In this document: piece after piece, positions 36,193 to 44,546 of the stretch
Layout of the letters: every line of letters starts with the position of its first letter
How positions within the stretch are numbered: position 1 is the stretch's first letter
Assembly: GCF_002234615.1 (NCBI RefSeq)
Contig: NZ_NMQW01000025.1
Span: 124,001 to 188,000, forward strand
Direction of reading: 5' to 3'
From: Paenibacillus rigui
GTDB taxonomy: Bacteria; Bacillota; Bacilli; Paenibacillales; NBRC-103111
Length of the DNA stretch: 64,000 bases
The notes under the pieces: generated by a model
Seen by the model: only the letters and a program-made list of their open reading frames with translations
Told to the model about the DNA's origin: nothing
Database searches by the model: none
Program-made: the position numbers and the translations under genes

Positions 36193-37017
36193 CTAGGAGG
36201 CAGACTCCATAAAAGGCTTCTTGTCCAGAAGCTCGGAATTCAGCGAATCAATGCCCGACTTGAGGACCCACTGCCCTTCGCTGTCCTTGTACACCTCGCC
36301 GGTGAATGCATAGACGACCGATTCCGCCGGGGAAATGGTGACGCCATGATCGGATTTTACCGCCTTGGATACGGTAAATCCGGCTTCAAAGGTAACCTTG
36401 GCGGAGTCGCCCTGCTCACTCAGCTCAATGGACTTCACGTCCGTTCCGTTCTGGGTAATGCCGTCGCCGCCGGTAAGGGCAATCGCTTCTTGCAGGAAGC
36501 TGCTGCTTAAGGTTACGCGACCGATCAGATGACGGATGCTTTGGTCTGCATCGGTGTTCATTTGCAGGGTAACGGAGCGGGTTGTCTGATCCCAGAGCAC
36601 CTCAGCTCCGGCAGCTTCGCTAACAAAGCGCAGCGGCATAAACGTGCTGCCGTTCTTAATGACCGGTGCAGCGTCCAGGTAGTATTGAACGCTGTTGACA
36701 GCTGCGGTGCTTTTGCCGATACCGAGGGAAATGCTGACATCGCCTTTTTGAGCCAATGCAGCCCGGTTGTCCGGATCCCAGCTTACGGTGAATCCGAGCT
36801 TCTCGAACAAGGTCCGCATCGGCACCATGGTATTGCCTTGGTCCACATATGGCGGCAGCTCCCAGCGGGTCAGCTCCTGCCCGATATAAATGTGAACCGG
36901 CTCGGGTTCCGTCTCCTGCAGCTCTTGAGCATGGGTGATAGCGGGCGTCTGGAGAGACAACGCGATGCCGGTGAGCAATGACATAAGGGGTAAACGTGCT
37001 GTCTTTAACCATCTCAT
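36193..37017 (-). CDS. Secreted protein with copper amine oxidase N-terminal (stalk) domain
   Basis: Protein of 274 residues with a signal peptide (MRWLKTARLPLMSLLTGIAL, cut near THAQ). It has one copy of the Cu_amine_oxidN1 stalk domain (GNTMVPMRTLFEKLGFTVSW, then GSTFMPLRFVSEAAGAEVLW) at about residues 50-155. This domain is widely used in surface proteins of Paenibacillus and does not imply amine oxidase activity. The C-terminal third (about 165-274) is unassigned. ATG 37017 lies ten bases after AGGAGG. Confidence 0.8.
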   Translation of the reverse strand: MRWLKTARLPLMSLLTGIALSLQTPAITHAQELQETEPEPVHIYIGQELTRWELPPYVDQGNTMVPMRTLFEKLGFTVSWDPDNRAALAQKGDVSISLGIGKSTAAVNSVQYYLDAAPVIKNGSTFMPLRFVSEAAGAEVLWDQTTRSVTLQMNTDADQSIRHLIGRVTLSSSFLQEAIALTGGDGITQNGTDVKSIELSEQGDSAKVTFEAGFTVSKAVKSDHGVTISPAESVVYAFTGEVYKDSEGQWVLKSGIDSLNSELLDKKPFMESAS

Positions 37018-37378
37018 GATGAATATTCCTCCTGGATGAGTCCTGTTCGTGCCAAACAACCAAACCTCTCATCTTAACCTATTACCCGAATCCATGAGAG
37101 TTGAAACGCGTGAAGCTTATTTTTGTCAGGCGCAGAAGCAGCTGCAGCTGTAATGAAATATCGCCTGTATATACTCATACGCCTGACACGCCAAAAGGTT
37201 ATCATTCTATTATAAAGAATTATGTGGGCGTACCCCAAGTTAAATAATGGGATTGCCTTCGGCTCCATAGAAGAAGGCCGGCTGAACCAAAAGATCGGTT
37301 CCCCTTTCCTTGTTTTTTTGGTATCTTGTCATTAGCGGCTTGTGAAGCCAAAAGCGATGGGCGGAGGGAAAACAGACG
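37018..37378. other. Gene-free divergent spacer with an inverted repeat
   Basis: No gene seen. GTCAGGCG (37125-37132) and CGCCTGAC (37180-37187) form a perfect 8-base inverted repeat 47 bases apart, without a T run. It contains AAGCAGCTGCAGCTG. It lies between the stalk-domain gene and the glycosyltransferase, so it may be regulatory. Confidence 0.35.
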
Positions 37379-38221
37379 ATGGAACAACCGTGGATATCGG
37401 TCATTATTCCTACATATAACCGGCTCGGCATGGTGAGCGAGCTGATGGAATCGTTAAGCAGGCAGACGTACCGCAAGCTGCACCTTATTGTCGTCAATGA
37501 TGCGGGGGAGCCGCTGCATGCCATCCGGGAGCTGTATCCCGAGCTGGATATAACGCTTGTCGATATGGAAACGAATCAGAAGCATGTCCATGCCCGCAAC
37601 CGCGGCCTTGAGCTCGTTCAGGATGAGTATATCATGCTGTGCGACGATGATGATTTGCTGCTGCCGACGCATGTGGAGCGGATGATGCGCGAAATCGGCA
37701 ATGCCGACCTGGTCTATTCGGATGTGGAAATTTTCGATTATGTGCTGGAAGGTGCGACGCGGCGGGCGACGAAGCGGTTTGTGTTCGCATATGACAGCGA
37801 TTTGGCGGCAATGCGCCGGTTCTCGACGTTTGTTTCATCCGGCTGCTTGTTTCGCAGAACCCTATTGGACAAGCTGGTCCGGTTTGATGCCGATATGCAC
37901 CATTATTGGGATTGGGATTTCTATCTTCGGGCTGCGGAGCAATTCCGGGTCAAAAGGGTGCCTTCGGCAAGCGCGCTGTACGCGTTTTCCGAGCAGGGCG
38001 GCAATATGTCGGGAAGCCACGAGGACATGCGGCCTTACCTCGACAGGTTGTCTGCCAAGCACGGGCTTGGCGAGCTGCCGACCAAAAATTTCTTCGTGCT
38101 CCTGGAGGAGCCGGAGGTGCAGGGACGCAAGGCGCAGACAGAGGTGCTGTGGGACGGAGAGCCTTTCGTCTCGCGTTATGCCCGGGCGCTGGCTGACCAA
38201 GAGGGTAAGGCTGAAGGTTAG
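37379..38221 (+). CDS. Glycosyltransferase family 2
   Basis: GT-A fold transferase of 280 residues. The N-terminal SVIIPTYNR, the nucleotide-binding VVNDAG and the metal-binding run CDDDD near residues 87-91 are typical. HHYWDWDFYLRAAEQF holds the acceptor and catalytic ED-like region, as WDWD. No membrane segment is seen. No other cell-wall or polysaccharide genes are nearby. Donor and acceptor are unknown. Confidence 0.85.
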   Translation: MEQPWISVIIPTYNRLGMVSELMESLSRQTYRKLHLIVVNDAGEPLHAIRELYPELDITLVDMETNQKHVHARNRGLELVQDEYIMLCDDDDLLLPTHVERMMREIGNADLVYSDVEIFDYVLEGATRRATKRFVFAYDSDLAAMRRFSTFVSSGCLFRRTLLDKLVRFDADMHHYWDWDFYLRAAEQFRVKRVPSASALYAFSEQGGNMSGSHEDMRPYLDRLSAKHGLGELPTKNFFVLLEEPEVQGRKAQTEVLWDGEPFVSRYARALADQEGKAEG

Positions 38222-38247
38222 GGCAAGGGGAAGGAGTGAAGATCGTT

Positions 38248-40020
38248 TTGATAGGAACGATGCAGCAAGCGGAAGCGCTGCTTAAATCATATTACGGTTA
38301 CGGCACATTTCGGGACGGACAGAAGAAAGTAATTCAGAGCGTGCTGGACGGGCACGATACCTTAGGCATCATGCCGACGGGCGGCGGGAAATCGATCTGT
38401 TATCAGGTTCCGGCGATGCTGCTGGAAGGGACGACCATCGTTATTTCACCGTTGATCTCATTGATGAAGGACCAGGTGGACGGGCTGGACAGCATCGGCA
38501 TCCCGGCAACGTACATTAACAGCTCCTTAAGCTATGCCCAGGTGGAGCTGCGGATCCGCAATGCGAGACGCGGCGAGTACAAGCTGCTCTACGTAGCTCC
38601 AGAACGTCTCGAATCGGAGCGTTTCATCGAGCTGCTCACCGAGCTGGAGGTGCCGATGGTGGCGGTGGACGAGGCCCACTGCGTATCGCAGTGGGGACAC
38701 GACTTCCGCCCGAGCTACCTCGCGATCAGCCGCTTGGTGAACCAGCTGCCGCGCAGGCCGATGGTCGCCGCCTTTACGGCGACGGCGACGGACCAGGTGC
38801 GCGAAGATATTGTCAAGCACTTGCGGCTGTGTGAGCCGCGGGTGCATGTGACCGGCTTCGCGCGGGAGAATCTCGCCTTCTCCGTCATCAAAGGCGAGAA
38901 CAAGCGGGACGTCATGCTCGAATACATCCGCGAGCATGAGGATGAGGTCGGCATCGTGTATGCCGCCACCCGCAAGGAAGTGGACAACCTGTACGAGCTG
39001 CTGCGCAGGCAGAAGGTGCCGGTGGGCAAATACCACGCGGGACTAAGCGACAAGGAACGCGCGGAGGCACAGGAGCAGTTCTTATATGACGAGGTGCGCG
39101 TCATTGTGGCGAGCAACGCGTTCGGGATGGGGATCGACAAGTCGAACGTCCGGTACGTCATTCACTATAATATGCCGAAAAATATGGAAGCCTACTACCA
39201 GGAAGCCGGACGCGCAGGGCGTGATGGCGAGCCGAGCGAATGCATGCTACTGTTCAGTCCGCAGGACATTCACATTCAGAAGTTTCTGATTGAGCAGTCC
39301 ATCGGAGACCCCGAGCGGCAGGGACAAGAGTACCGCAGGCTGCAGCAGATGGCGGACTACTGCCATACGTCGCAGTGTCTGCAGCGCTATATCGTCCGCT
39401 ACTTCGGCGACGATTGCGAGGATTGCGGCCGCTGCAGCAGCTGCAGCACGGAGCGGCAGCTGACGGACATTACGGTGGAGGCGCAGAAGATTTTCTCCTG
39501 CGTCCGCCGGATGAAGGAGCGGTTTGGCGCGACGACGGTCGCTGCCGTCCTGAAGGGCTCCCGCAGCAAGAAGATTATCGAGATGGGCTTCCACGATCTG
39601 AGCACCTATGGTCTGCTGAAGGATCGGACGGAGAAGGAGATCGTCGATCTCATTCAGCTGCTGGTGGCGGAGGGCTATCTGTTCATTACCGAGGGGAAGT
39701 ACCCGGTGCTGAGGCTGCAGGCCAAGGCCCAGGCGGTGCTGTCCGGCGAGGAGCGCGTCGTGCAAAAGATGCGCATCAAGCCGGCTCCGGCCGTCCGCGA
39801 GGTGGAGTCGGAGCTGTTCGACGAGCTCCGCAAGCTCCGGACGGAGATTGCGAAGCGCGAGGGCATTCCGCCTTACATCGTATTTCCGGACAGCACCCTG
39901 CGGGACATGTGCGGCGTCAAGCCGACGAATCCGGCTGCGATGCTCAAGATCAAAGGGGTCGGGGAAGCGAAGTTTTTCAAATATGGAGCGTATTTCATCG
40001 AATTTTTCAAAAATCTGTAA
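38248..40020 (+). CDS. recQ: ATP-dependent DNA helicase RecQ
   Basis: 3'-5' DNA helicase of 590 residues. Motif I is GIMPTGGGKS, motif II is VAVDEAHCVSQWGHDF (DEAH followed by the aromatic loop), motif III is AFTATAT and motif VI is QEAGRAGRDG. The RQC zinc cysteines lie in CLQRYIVRYFGDDCEDCGRC and CSSC, and an HRDC domain closes the protein (LRTEIAKREGIPPYIVF). TTG 38248 is chosen since AAGGAG is 11 bases upstream; GTG 38236 overlaps that site and ATG 38260 is too far. The next gene encodes RNase HI. Confidence 0.95.
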   Translation: MIGTMQQAEALLKSYYGYGTFRDGQKKVIQSVLDGHDTLGIMPTGGGKSICYQVPAMLLEGTTIVISPLISLMKDQVDGLDSIGIPATYINSSLSYAQVELRIRNARRGEYKLLYVAPERLESERFIELLTELEVPMVAVDEAHCVSQWGHDFRPSYLAISRLVNQLPRRPMVAAFTATATDQVREDIVKHLRLCEPRVHVTGFARENLAFSVIKGENKRDVMLEYIREHEDEVGIVYAATRKEVDNLYELLRRQKVPVGKYHAGLSDKERAEAQEQFLYDEVRVIVASNAFGMGIDKSNVRYVIHYNMPKNMEAYYQEAGRAGRDGEPSECMLLFSPQDIHIQKFLIEQSIGDPERQGQEYRRLQQMADYCHTSQCLQRYIVRYFGDDCEDCGRCSSCSTERQLTDITVEAQKIFSCVRRMKERFGATTVAAVLKGSRSKKIIEMGFHDLSTYGLLKDRTEKEIVDLIQLLVAEGYLFITEGKYPVLRLQAKAQAVLSGEERVVQKMRIKPAPAVREVESELFDELRKLRTEIAKREGIPPYIVFPDSTLRDMCGVKPTNPAAMLKIKGVGEAKFFKYGAYFIEFFKNL

Positions 40021-40098
40021 GAGGGTTTGGGCTGGCGGCCGGATCGGGCAACCGATTCGGCTTTCCGCATCCTCTTCAACCTAAAGGTGTGTGGACTC

Positions 40099-40788
40099 GT
40101 GGCGAAGCAAAAGTATTATGTCGTGTGGGAGGGCAAGGTACCGGGCATTTATAAGACATGGGCTGAATGCCAGGCACAGACGAACGGATACCCGCAGGCG
40201 CGGTTCAAAGCTTACGAAAGCGAGGCGGAGGCGAAAGCCGCCATGTCGCGGGGCTGGAAAGCTTCGTTTGCTCTGGCGAACGGCAGCGGTGGAGCTGCAG
40301 GTGCATCGGCAGCCGGACGCAGCGGCAGTGCGGGCTCGTCCGGTACGAGCCGGGGCGCATCGAAGGGCGGCGCCCAAGTGGCAGCCGATCTGGACAGCAT
40401 CTCGGTCGATGTAGGCAGCCGGGGCAACCCGGGCATTGTGGAGTACAAGGGCGTCGATACCCGGACAGGGCAAGTTATTTTCCAGCACCCGCCGATTGCT
40501 AAGGGGACGAACAATTTGGGGGAGTTTTTGGCGATTGTTCACGGGCTGGCGTATCTTAAGCAGCAGGGCAGCTCCAAAACAATCTACAGCGACTCCGTAA
40601 CGGCGATCAGCTGGGTACGCAAGAAGGCGGTTGCGACCAATCTTCCGCGGGACGGGTCGACCAAAGAGATTTGGACGCTGGTGGACCGGGCATTGGCATG
40701 GCTTCATAATAATTCGTACAGCAATAAAATCATCAAGTGGGATACGAAGGCGTGGGGCGAGATCAAGGCGGACTACGGGCGTAAATAA
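40099..40788 (+). CDS. rnhA: Ribonuclease HI with N-terminal hybrid-binding (viroplasmin) domain
   Basis: RNase HI of 229 residues that cuts RNA in RNA-DNA hybrids. The first 45 residues (YYVVWEGKVPGIYKTW) form the hybrid-binding domain. A Gly/Ser/Ala linker (about 62-95) follows, then the nuclease. The nuclease is very close to the well-studied Bacillus halodurans enzyme (SVDVGSRGNPGIVEYKGVDT; KWDTKAWGEIKADYGRK). All four metal-binding acidic residues are present: D104, E142, D165, D225. GTG 40099 follows AAAGGTG. It lies 78 bases after recQ, so the two are likely cotranscribed. Confidence 0.94.
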   Translation: MAKQKYYVVWEGKVPGIYKTWAECQAQTNGYPQARFKAYESEAEAKAAMSRGWKASFALANGSGGAAGASAAGRSGSAGSSGTSRGASKGGAQVAADLDSISVDVGSRGNPGIVEYKGVDTRTGQVIFQHPPIAKGTNNLGEFLAIVHGLAYLKQQGSSKTIYSDSVTAISWVRKKAVATNLPRDGSTKEIWTLVDRALAWLHNNSYSNKIIKWDTKAWGEIKADYGRK

Positions 40789-40903
40789 CATTCTTTAAAA
40801 AGAGCGCTTTTCTCAAGGATGAACCTGCAAAACCAAGTGGCATATACCTTCATCAGAGACATTATACATATTGTATGATTTATTTCTGAGAGGGGGTTCG
40901 AAA

Positions 40904-41713
40904 TTGTCCAATGAGTTTGTCAGACGTTCATTAGATGAAATCAGATTCTGGTCCCGGATTATGAAAGAACATTCACTTTTTCTAAAGCTGGGATTTCGAT
41001 GTGATGATGCCCAGTTGATACAAGAGGCGAACCAATTCTATGCGCTATTTGAACAAATAGAAGCCAGGTCTCATTCGTATACCGAGTTAACCGATCCTGA
41101 GCAAATCAAACAATTCAACAAGGATGTTCAATCTGCAGCAACCCGCATATGGGCGTTTAAAAGAAAAGTTCTAGGGCTAATTATCCAATGCAAGCTTCCG
41201 GGGGGGAACAATTTCCCCTTATTAGTAGACCATATAAGCAGAGAAGCCAATTACTTCAGGAATCGCTTGGGTGAACTTAATGAAGGGAAGCTAGAGCCGC
41301 TGCCGGACGCCATTATAGACGAAAATGTGTTCTTTTTACGAATTATGGCGGATCATGCCAAGTTCATTGGACATCTTCTTGACCCGTCGGAACGGCAATT
41401 GATTGAGCAAACGCGAAATTTTAGTCACGATTTTGACCAATTACTATTCCAAGCAATTGATTTGAGCGGAATGCGGCCTCAATCTCAAACGGTCCCTCTG
41501 CTCGACCAATTCCTGGATCAGAATCGGGTTTCTGTTGCTTCCCTTCGGGATTTTAAAAAGACGGCAAAGGAGCTCATTGAAGCCTGCCGAATAAAAAGCA
41601 TTATTCATCCTCTGCTTGCGGATCATGTATTTCGTGAAGCCGAAAGATTTCTTTTTATCATTGATATGTTTGAGGCCACTTTAACAAAAGGCAAACCGTC
41701 ACCCGTAATGTAA
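40904..41713 (+). CDS. DUF2935 domain protein
   Basis: All-helical protein of 269 residues made of two similar halves (FWSRIMKEHSLFLKLGF in the first, FFLRIMADHAKFIGHLL in the second), as in DUF2935. Repeated Glu/His positions at EH, REANYFR, DHAKF and DHVFREAERF look like a ferritin-type metal site. This metal binding is inferred. TTG 40904 follows AGAGGGGG. GC is lower than in the neighbours. Cellular role is unknown. Confidence 0.78.
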   Translation: MSNEFVRRSLDEIRFWSRIMKEHSLFLKLGFRCDDAQLIQEANQFYALFEQIEARSHSYTELTDPEQIKQFNKDVQSAATRIWAFKRKVLGLIIQCKLPGGNNFPLLVDHISREANYFRNRLGELNEGKLEPLPDAIIDENVFFLRIMADHAKFIGHLLDPSERQLIEQTRNFSHDFDQLLFQAIDLSGMRPQSQTVPLLDQFLDQNRVSVASLRDFKKTAKELIEACRIKSIIHPLLADHVFREAERFLFIIDMFEATLTKGKPSPVM

Positions 41714-41773
41714 CCGGTATTGGTACACTACATAATAGACTGCGGCGTAAATAGGAAGACCGCCGTACATAGC

Positions 41774-41818
41774 AGCAAGGAGACTATCGTCTGGGTAGAG
41801 GGATAATCTCCTTGCTTT
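41774..41818 (+). terminator. Terminator of the DUF2935 gene
   Basis: AGCAAGGAGAcTATC pairs with GATAaTCTCCTTGCT, followed by TTGTG. Confidence 0.75.
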
Positions 41819-42171
41819 GTGCGCTTCCGTCAGACTACTGGAAGAAACGCCGCTATACGGGTACGGTGCTTCCTGCCCTGCAAAGGTGCCGGGGTATGAG
41901 GCTCCTGAATCCAGAATCGGCCGCGGAACGTTGTATTACTGGGCAAGCCAAAAGCTCGATTCATTTGTGCTGTCTTCCATGTTCATAGGATATCGTGATT
42001 TGACTGTGTATCCTATGGGCATTTGTCTTGGTTGGTTTCTTGAAATCTATAAAATGGGCTTGTCAGCTGCGGGGTTAATATATCCTTCGAACTATGGACA
42101 GCTTTCCGACAATATGTGCTACAATCTGTTATAGAACCGTTTGTTCATCAGCAGAAGGAGATGTGACATAG
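41819..42171. other. Stretch without a supported gene upstream of the GAF protein
   Basis: A plus-strand open frame of 105 codons crosses it but lacks a ribosome site and recognisable pattern, so I leave it out. Its end holds an extended -10, TGCTACAAT (about 42116-42124), likely the promoter of the GAF gene. Confidence 0.4.
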
Positions 42172-42798
42172 ATGGAGGATGTACTCCAGCTTGCGATCCT
42201 GGCTTTACTCATTATTTTTATTACTATTTCAACAGCGATCTGGAGACTGGTACATAAGTATAGGAAGCTGCAGATGGAACTGAGCAATATGAACAAGCTG
42301 CTTGATGCGAGCATCAAGCTGAATTCCATGATGCACGATCCGGAGCTGCTGCTCACCAATGTGGTGCATACAGCTACCCAAGTTATTGAGGCGGAAGCGG
42401 CATCCATCATCTTGAAGGATGAGACGACCAATGAGCTGTATTTTCGCTCGGCCAACGGGGAAAAGGGAGAAGTCGTGAAGGGCATTCGCCTTCGTATGGG
42501 GGAAGGCATTGCCGGTTGGGTGGCCCAACAGGGGCGCTCTTTAAGGGTCGACGAGGTGCAAAATGATTTCCGCTGGTCGTCCCGTGTCGCGGACAAGACG
42601 AATTTCGAGACACGCAATTTGATCTGCGTTCCTATCAAGACGAGCAGCAGCATTCTGGGCGTCATCCAGGTGCTGAACAAGGTAGGAGGAAAGCATTTCA
42701 CGGACCAGGATGTGAAGCTGCTGGAAGCCATGACGCTCCCTACAGGGGTTGCTCTCGAAAATGCGCGCATGTACAAGCAGCTGCAAAAGTCTGTATGA
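42172..42798 (+). CDS. Membrane-anchored GAF domain protein
   Basis: Protein of 208 residues. One N-terminal membrane helix (LQLAILALLIIFITISTAIW) is followed by a short linker and a full GAF domain (about 50-205) with the GEGIAGWVAQQGRSLRV and LICVPIKTSSSILGVIQVLN motifs. No output domain follows, so it should act through a partner or by binding a small ligand. AGAAGGAGATG precedes the ATG. Ligand and partner are unknown. Confidence 0.85.
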   Translation: MEDVLQLAILALLIIFITISTAIWRLVHKYRKLQMELSNMNKLLDASIKLNSMMHDPELLLTNVVHTATQVIEAEAASIILKDETTNELYFRSANGEKGEVVKGIRLRMGEGIAGWVAQQGRSLRVDEVQNDFRWSSRVADKTNFETRNLICVPIKTSSSILGVIQVLNKVGGKHFTDQDVKLLEAMTLPTGVALENARMYKQLQKSV

Positions 42799-42877
42799 CC
42801 GGAAGCGGACCCATGAGCTGGAAACGATGAACGAAACGGCATAGCACGGGAAAAGGATGGGCTTCATCGATAAAAAT

Positions 42878-42918
42878 AAAGCACCTGAAGGGCTGGAGGG
42901 CCGGATCAGGTGCTTTTT
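42878..42918. terminator. Bidirectional terminator between the GAF gene and the 81-residue gene
   Basis: AAAGCACCTGA pairs with TCAGGTGCTTTTT across a GC-rich loop; A and T runs flank both sides. Confidence 0.8.
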
Positions 42919-42984
42919 GCTGACAAAGGAGAGCTGGTCCTTGGGCGGACGGCAGCTCACGCTTTGGGAAGGCTCGCGTCCTGC

Positions 42985-43230
42985 CTATTTATCGCCGCGA
43001 TCGATATGAAGGCGGGACTTGGTGTTGCCCTTCGTATTCTTGTACATTTCCTGCTCCTGGCTCTCGAGCGGCAGGCTCGTCAGCTCCCACTCGGTTTGAC
43101 CCATCGTCGGGTCATAAGGGAACTCGTCACCGCGTTTTAATGTTTCCTCGCGGCCCCATTCGTTCTCATAAATGCCGTCCGTCTCGACTTCTTCTCCCGA
43201 TACCGACTGCATGCTTTTATCCTCTGCCAT
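42985..43230 (-). CDS. Small acidic protein of unknown function (81 residues)
   Basis: Charged protein of 81 residues (MAEDKSMQSVSGEEVETDG at the start, RLHIDRGDK at the end) with no signal, cysteine or membrane segment. It contains the unusual run FPYDPTMGQTEWELTSLP. ATG 43230 has AAGGAGG about 12 bases upstream; TTG 43239 is another possibility. I do not recognise the family. Ribosome site and shared terminator support it as real. Confidence 0.6.
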   Translation of the reverse strand: MAEDKSMQSVSGEEVETDGIYENEWGREETLKRGDEFPYDPTMGQTEWELTSLPLESQEQEMYKNTKGNTKSRLHIDRGDK

Positions 43231-43413
43231 AGCTGCCAAAAACCTCCTTGAAATGATTTCGATCGTTAGTATGCCCCGATTGGGATGGATTATGTTTCTT
43301 GTAACGCCCTTGGCGATCGGCCGGAGAGGTCACCCTGCACCCGGCTGACCCCCGTCAGGCCGGATCGTTTCCTTGGACTGCGCGGATATTAAGCGTTGGA
43401 ATAATCATACATG

Positions 43414-43446
43414 TTCATCACTCCCGGTGATGAAGTATACTTGACA
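43414..43446 (+). promoter_or_regulatory. Inverted repeat and -35 upstream of the DUF554 gene
   Basis: Perfect inverted repeat TTCATCAC-TCCCG-GTGATGAA (43414-43434), then TTGACA (43441-43446). A matching -10 is not clear. The repeat looks like an operator. Confidence 0.45.
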
Positions 43447-43507
43447 TGGTTTTGAATAAAACAAAGTGATAGCTGACAGATGGACAAGAAGGGGAAGCTT
43501 GAGAGAT

Positions 43508-44404
43508 ATGGCGTTATGGGGAACGATAGTGAATGCGGCTGCCATTATTGCAGGTGGCTTGCTAGGTTTGATGCTTAACAAAATGAGTCAGGGCATCCGG
43601 AATACGGTGATGCAGGGGATCGGACTGGCGCTTGTCGTCCTGGGACTGTCGATGGCTCTAAAATCATCTAACTTTTTGCTGGTGGTCGCCAGCCTGGTTA
43701 TAGGCGGAATCGCAGGCGAGCTGCTGCGCATAGAACAAAGGCTCGAGCGCCTTGGCGGCCGGCTGGAGCAAGCCGTTGAAGCTTTCTCGCGGCTTGGCAG
43801 GAGCAGGAAGCGCCGCTGTAGCCAGGAATCGCCGGAGCAGAAGCCGGAGGCGGCCCTGGGGCAGGCGCAGAAGGAGCAAGCAGCCGGGGCGGAGCGGCCG
43901 AGGGAAGGCGTTGTGCTCTCGGCCGGAAGCGCAGCTGCTGCTCCCAAGCAGACAGAGCAGACAGAGCGGGCAGAGCCGGTAAAGGAGCAAGGCCGCATTG
44001 CGCGGGCTTTTGTCAATACGACCTTGATTTATTGCGTCGGCGCGATGGCGATTCTCGGCGCTTTGGATGGCGGGCTGCGGGGCCAGCACGATATTTTGTA
44101 CACGAAGGCTATGCTCGACGGCTTTACGGCCATTATTTTTGCTTCGACGATGGGGGTCGGCGTGTTGTTCTCGTCCTTACCGGTGCTTCTGTACCAAGGA
44201 GTGATTGCTTTGGGCGCCTCCGGGATTGCATCCCTCATCCAGCAAGAGCTGCTGAATGAAATTATCGTTCAGATTACCGCTGTCGGCGGTATCTTGATCA
44301 CGGGTATCGGTATAAATCTGCTGGAAATCCGCAAAATCAATGTGGCTAACCTGCTGCCGTCCCTGCTTGTGGCTGCTTTGGCTGTCGTTCTCATCCAAAG
44401 CTGA
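43508..44404 (+). CDS. DUF554 family membrane protein with a cytoplasmic insertion
   Basis: Membrane protein of 298 residues. N-terminal helices (GTIVNAAAIIAGGLLGLM, then ALVVLGLSMAL) and C-terminal ones (STMGVGVLFSSLPVLLYQG; ILITGIGINLL) match DUF554. Between them, at about residues 85-155, lies a hydrophilic stretch rich in Arg, Glu, Gln, Ala and Lys that typical members of about 230 residues lack. ATG 43508 is used; TTG 43499 is closer to the AAGGGG site and could be the start. Function unknown, probably transport. Confidence 0.82.
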   Translation: MALWGTIVNAAAIIAGGLLGLMLNKMSQGIRNTVMQGIGLALVVLGLSMALKSSNFLLVVASLVIGGIAGELLRIEQRLERLGGRLEQAVEAFSRLGRSRKRRCSQESPEQKPEAALGQAQKEQAAGAERPREGVVLSAGSAAAAPKQTEQTERAEPVKEQGRIARAFVNTTLIYCVGAMAILGALDGGLRGQHDILYTKAMLDGFTAIIFASTMGVGVLFSSLPVLLYQGVIALGASGIASLIQQELLNEIIVQITAVGGILITGIGINLLEIRKINVANLLPSLLVAALAVVLIQS

Positions 44405-44417
44405 TAGGAAATAGGAC

Positions 44418-44456
44418 ATCCTCCTGTACGAGTAGGTACACAGGGGGATTTTTTGT
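44418..44456 (+). terminator. Terminator of the DUF554 gene
   Basis: ATCCTCCTGT pairs with ACAGGGGGAT and six T residues follow. Confidence 0.85.
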
Positions 44457-44546
44457 TGCAACGATAAAATCCGCTGCTTGCGCAAGGTAAAATATGGTAT
44501 CTTAGATGGAGGCTCGGTTTCGTTCAGTAAAGGAGGGCTGTGTAAC

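Noticed and set aside
41817-42134. 105-codon open frame before the GAF gene
   Set aside because: No ribosome site, no recognisable pattern, and it begins within a terminator.
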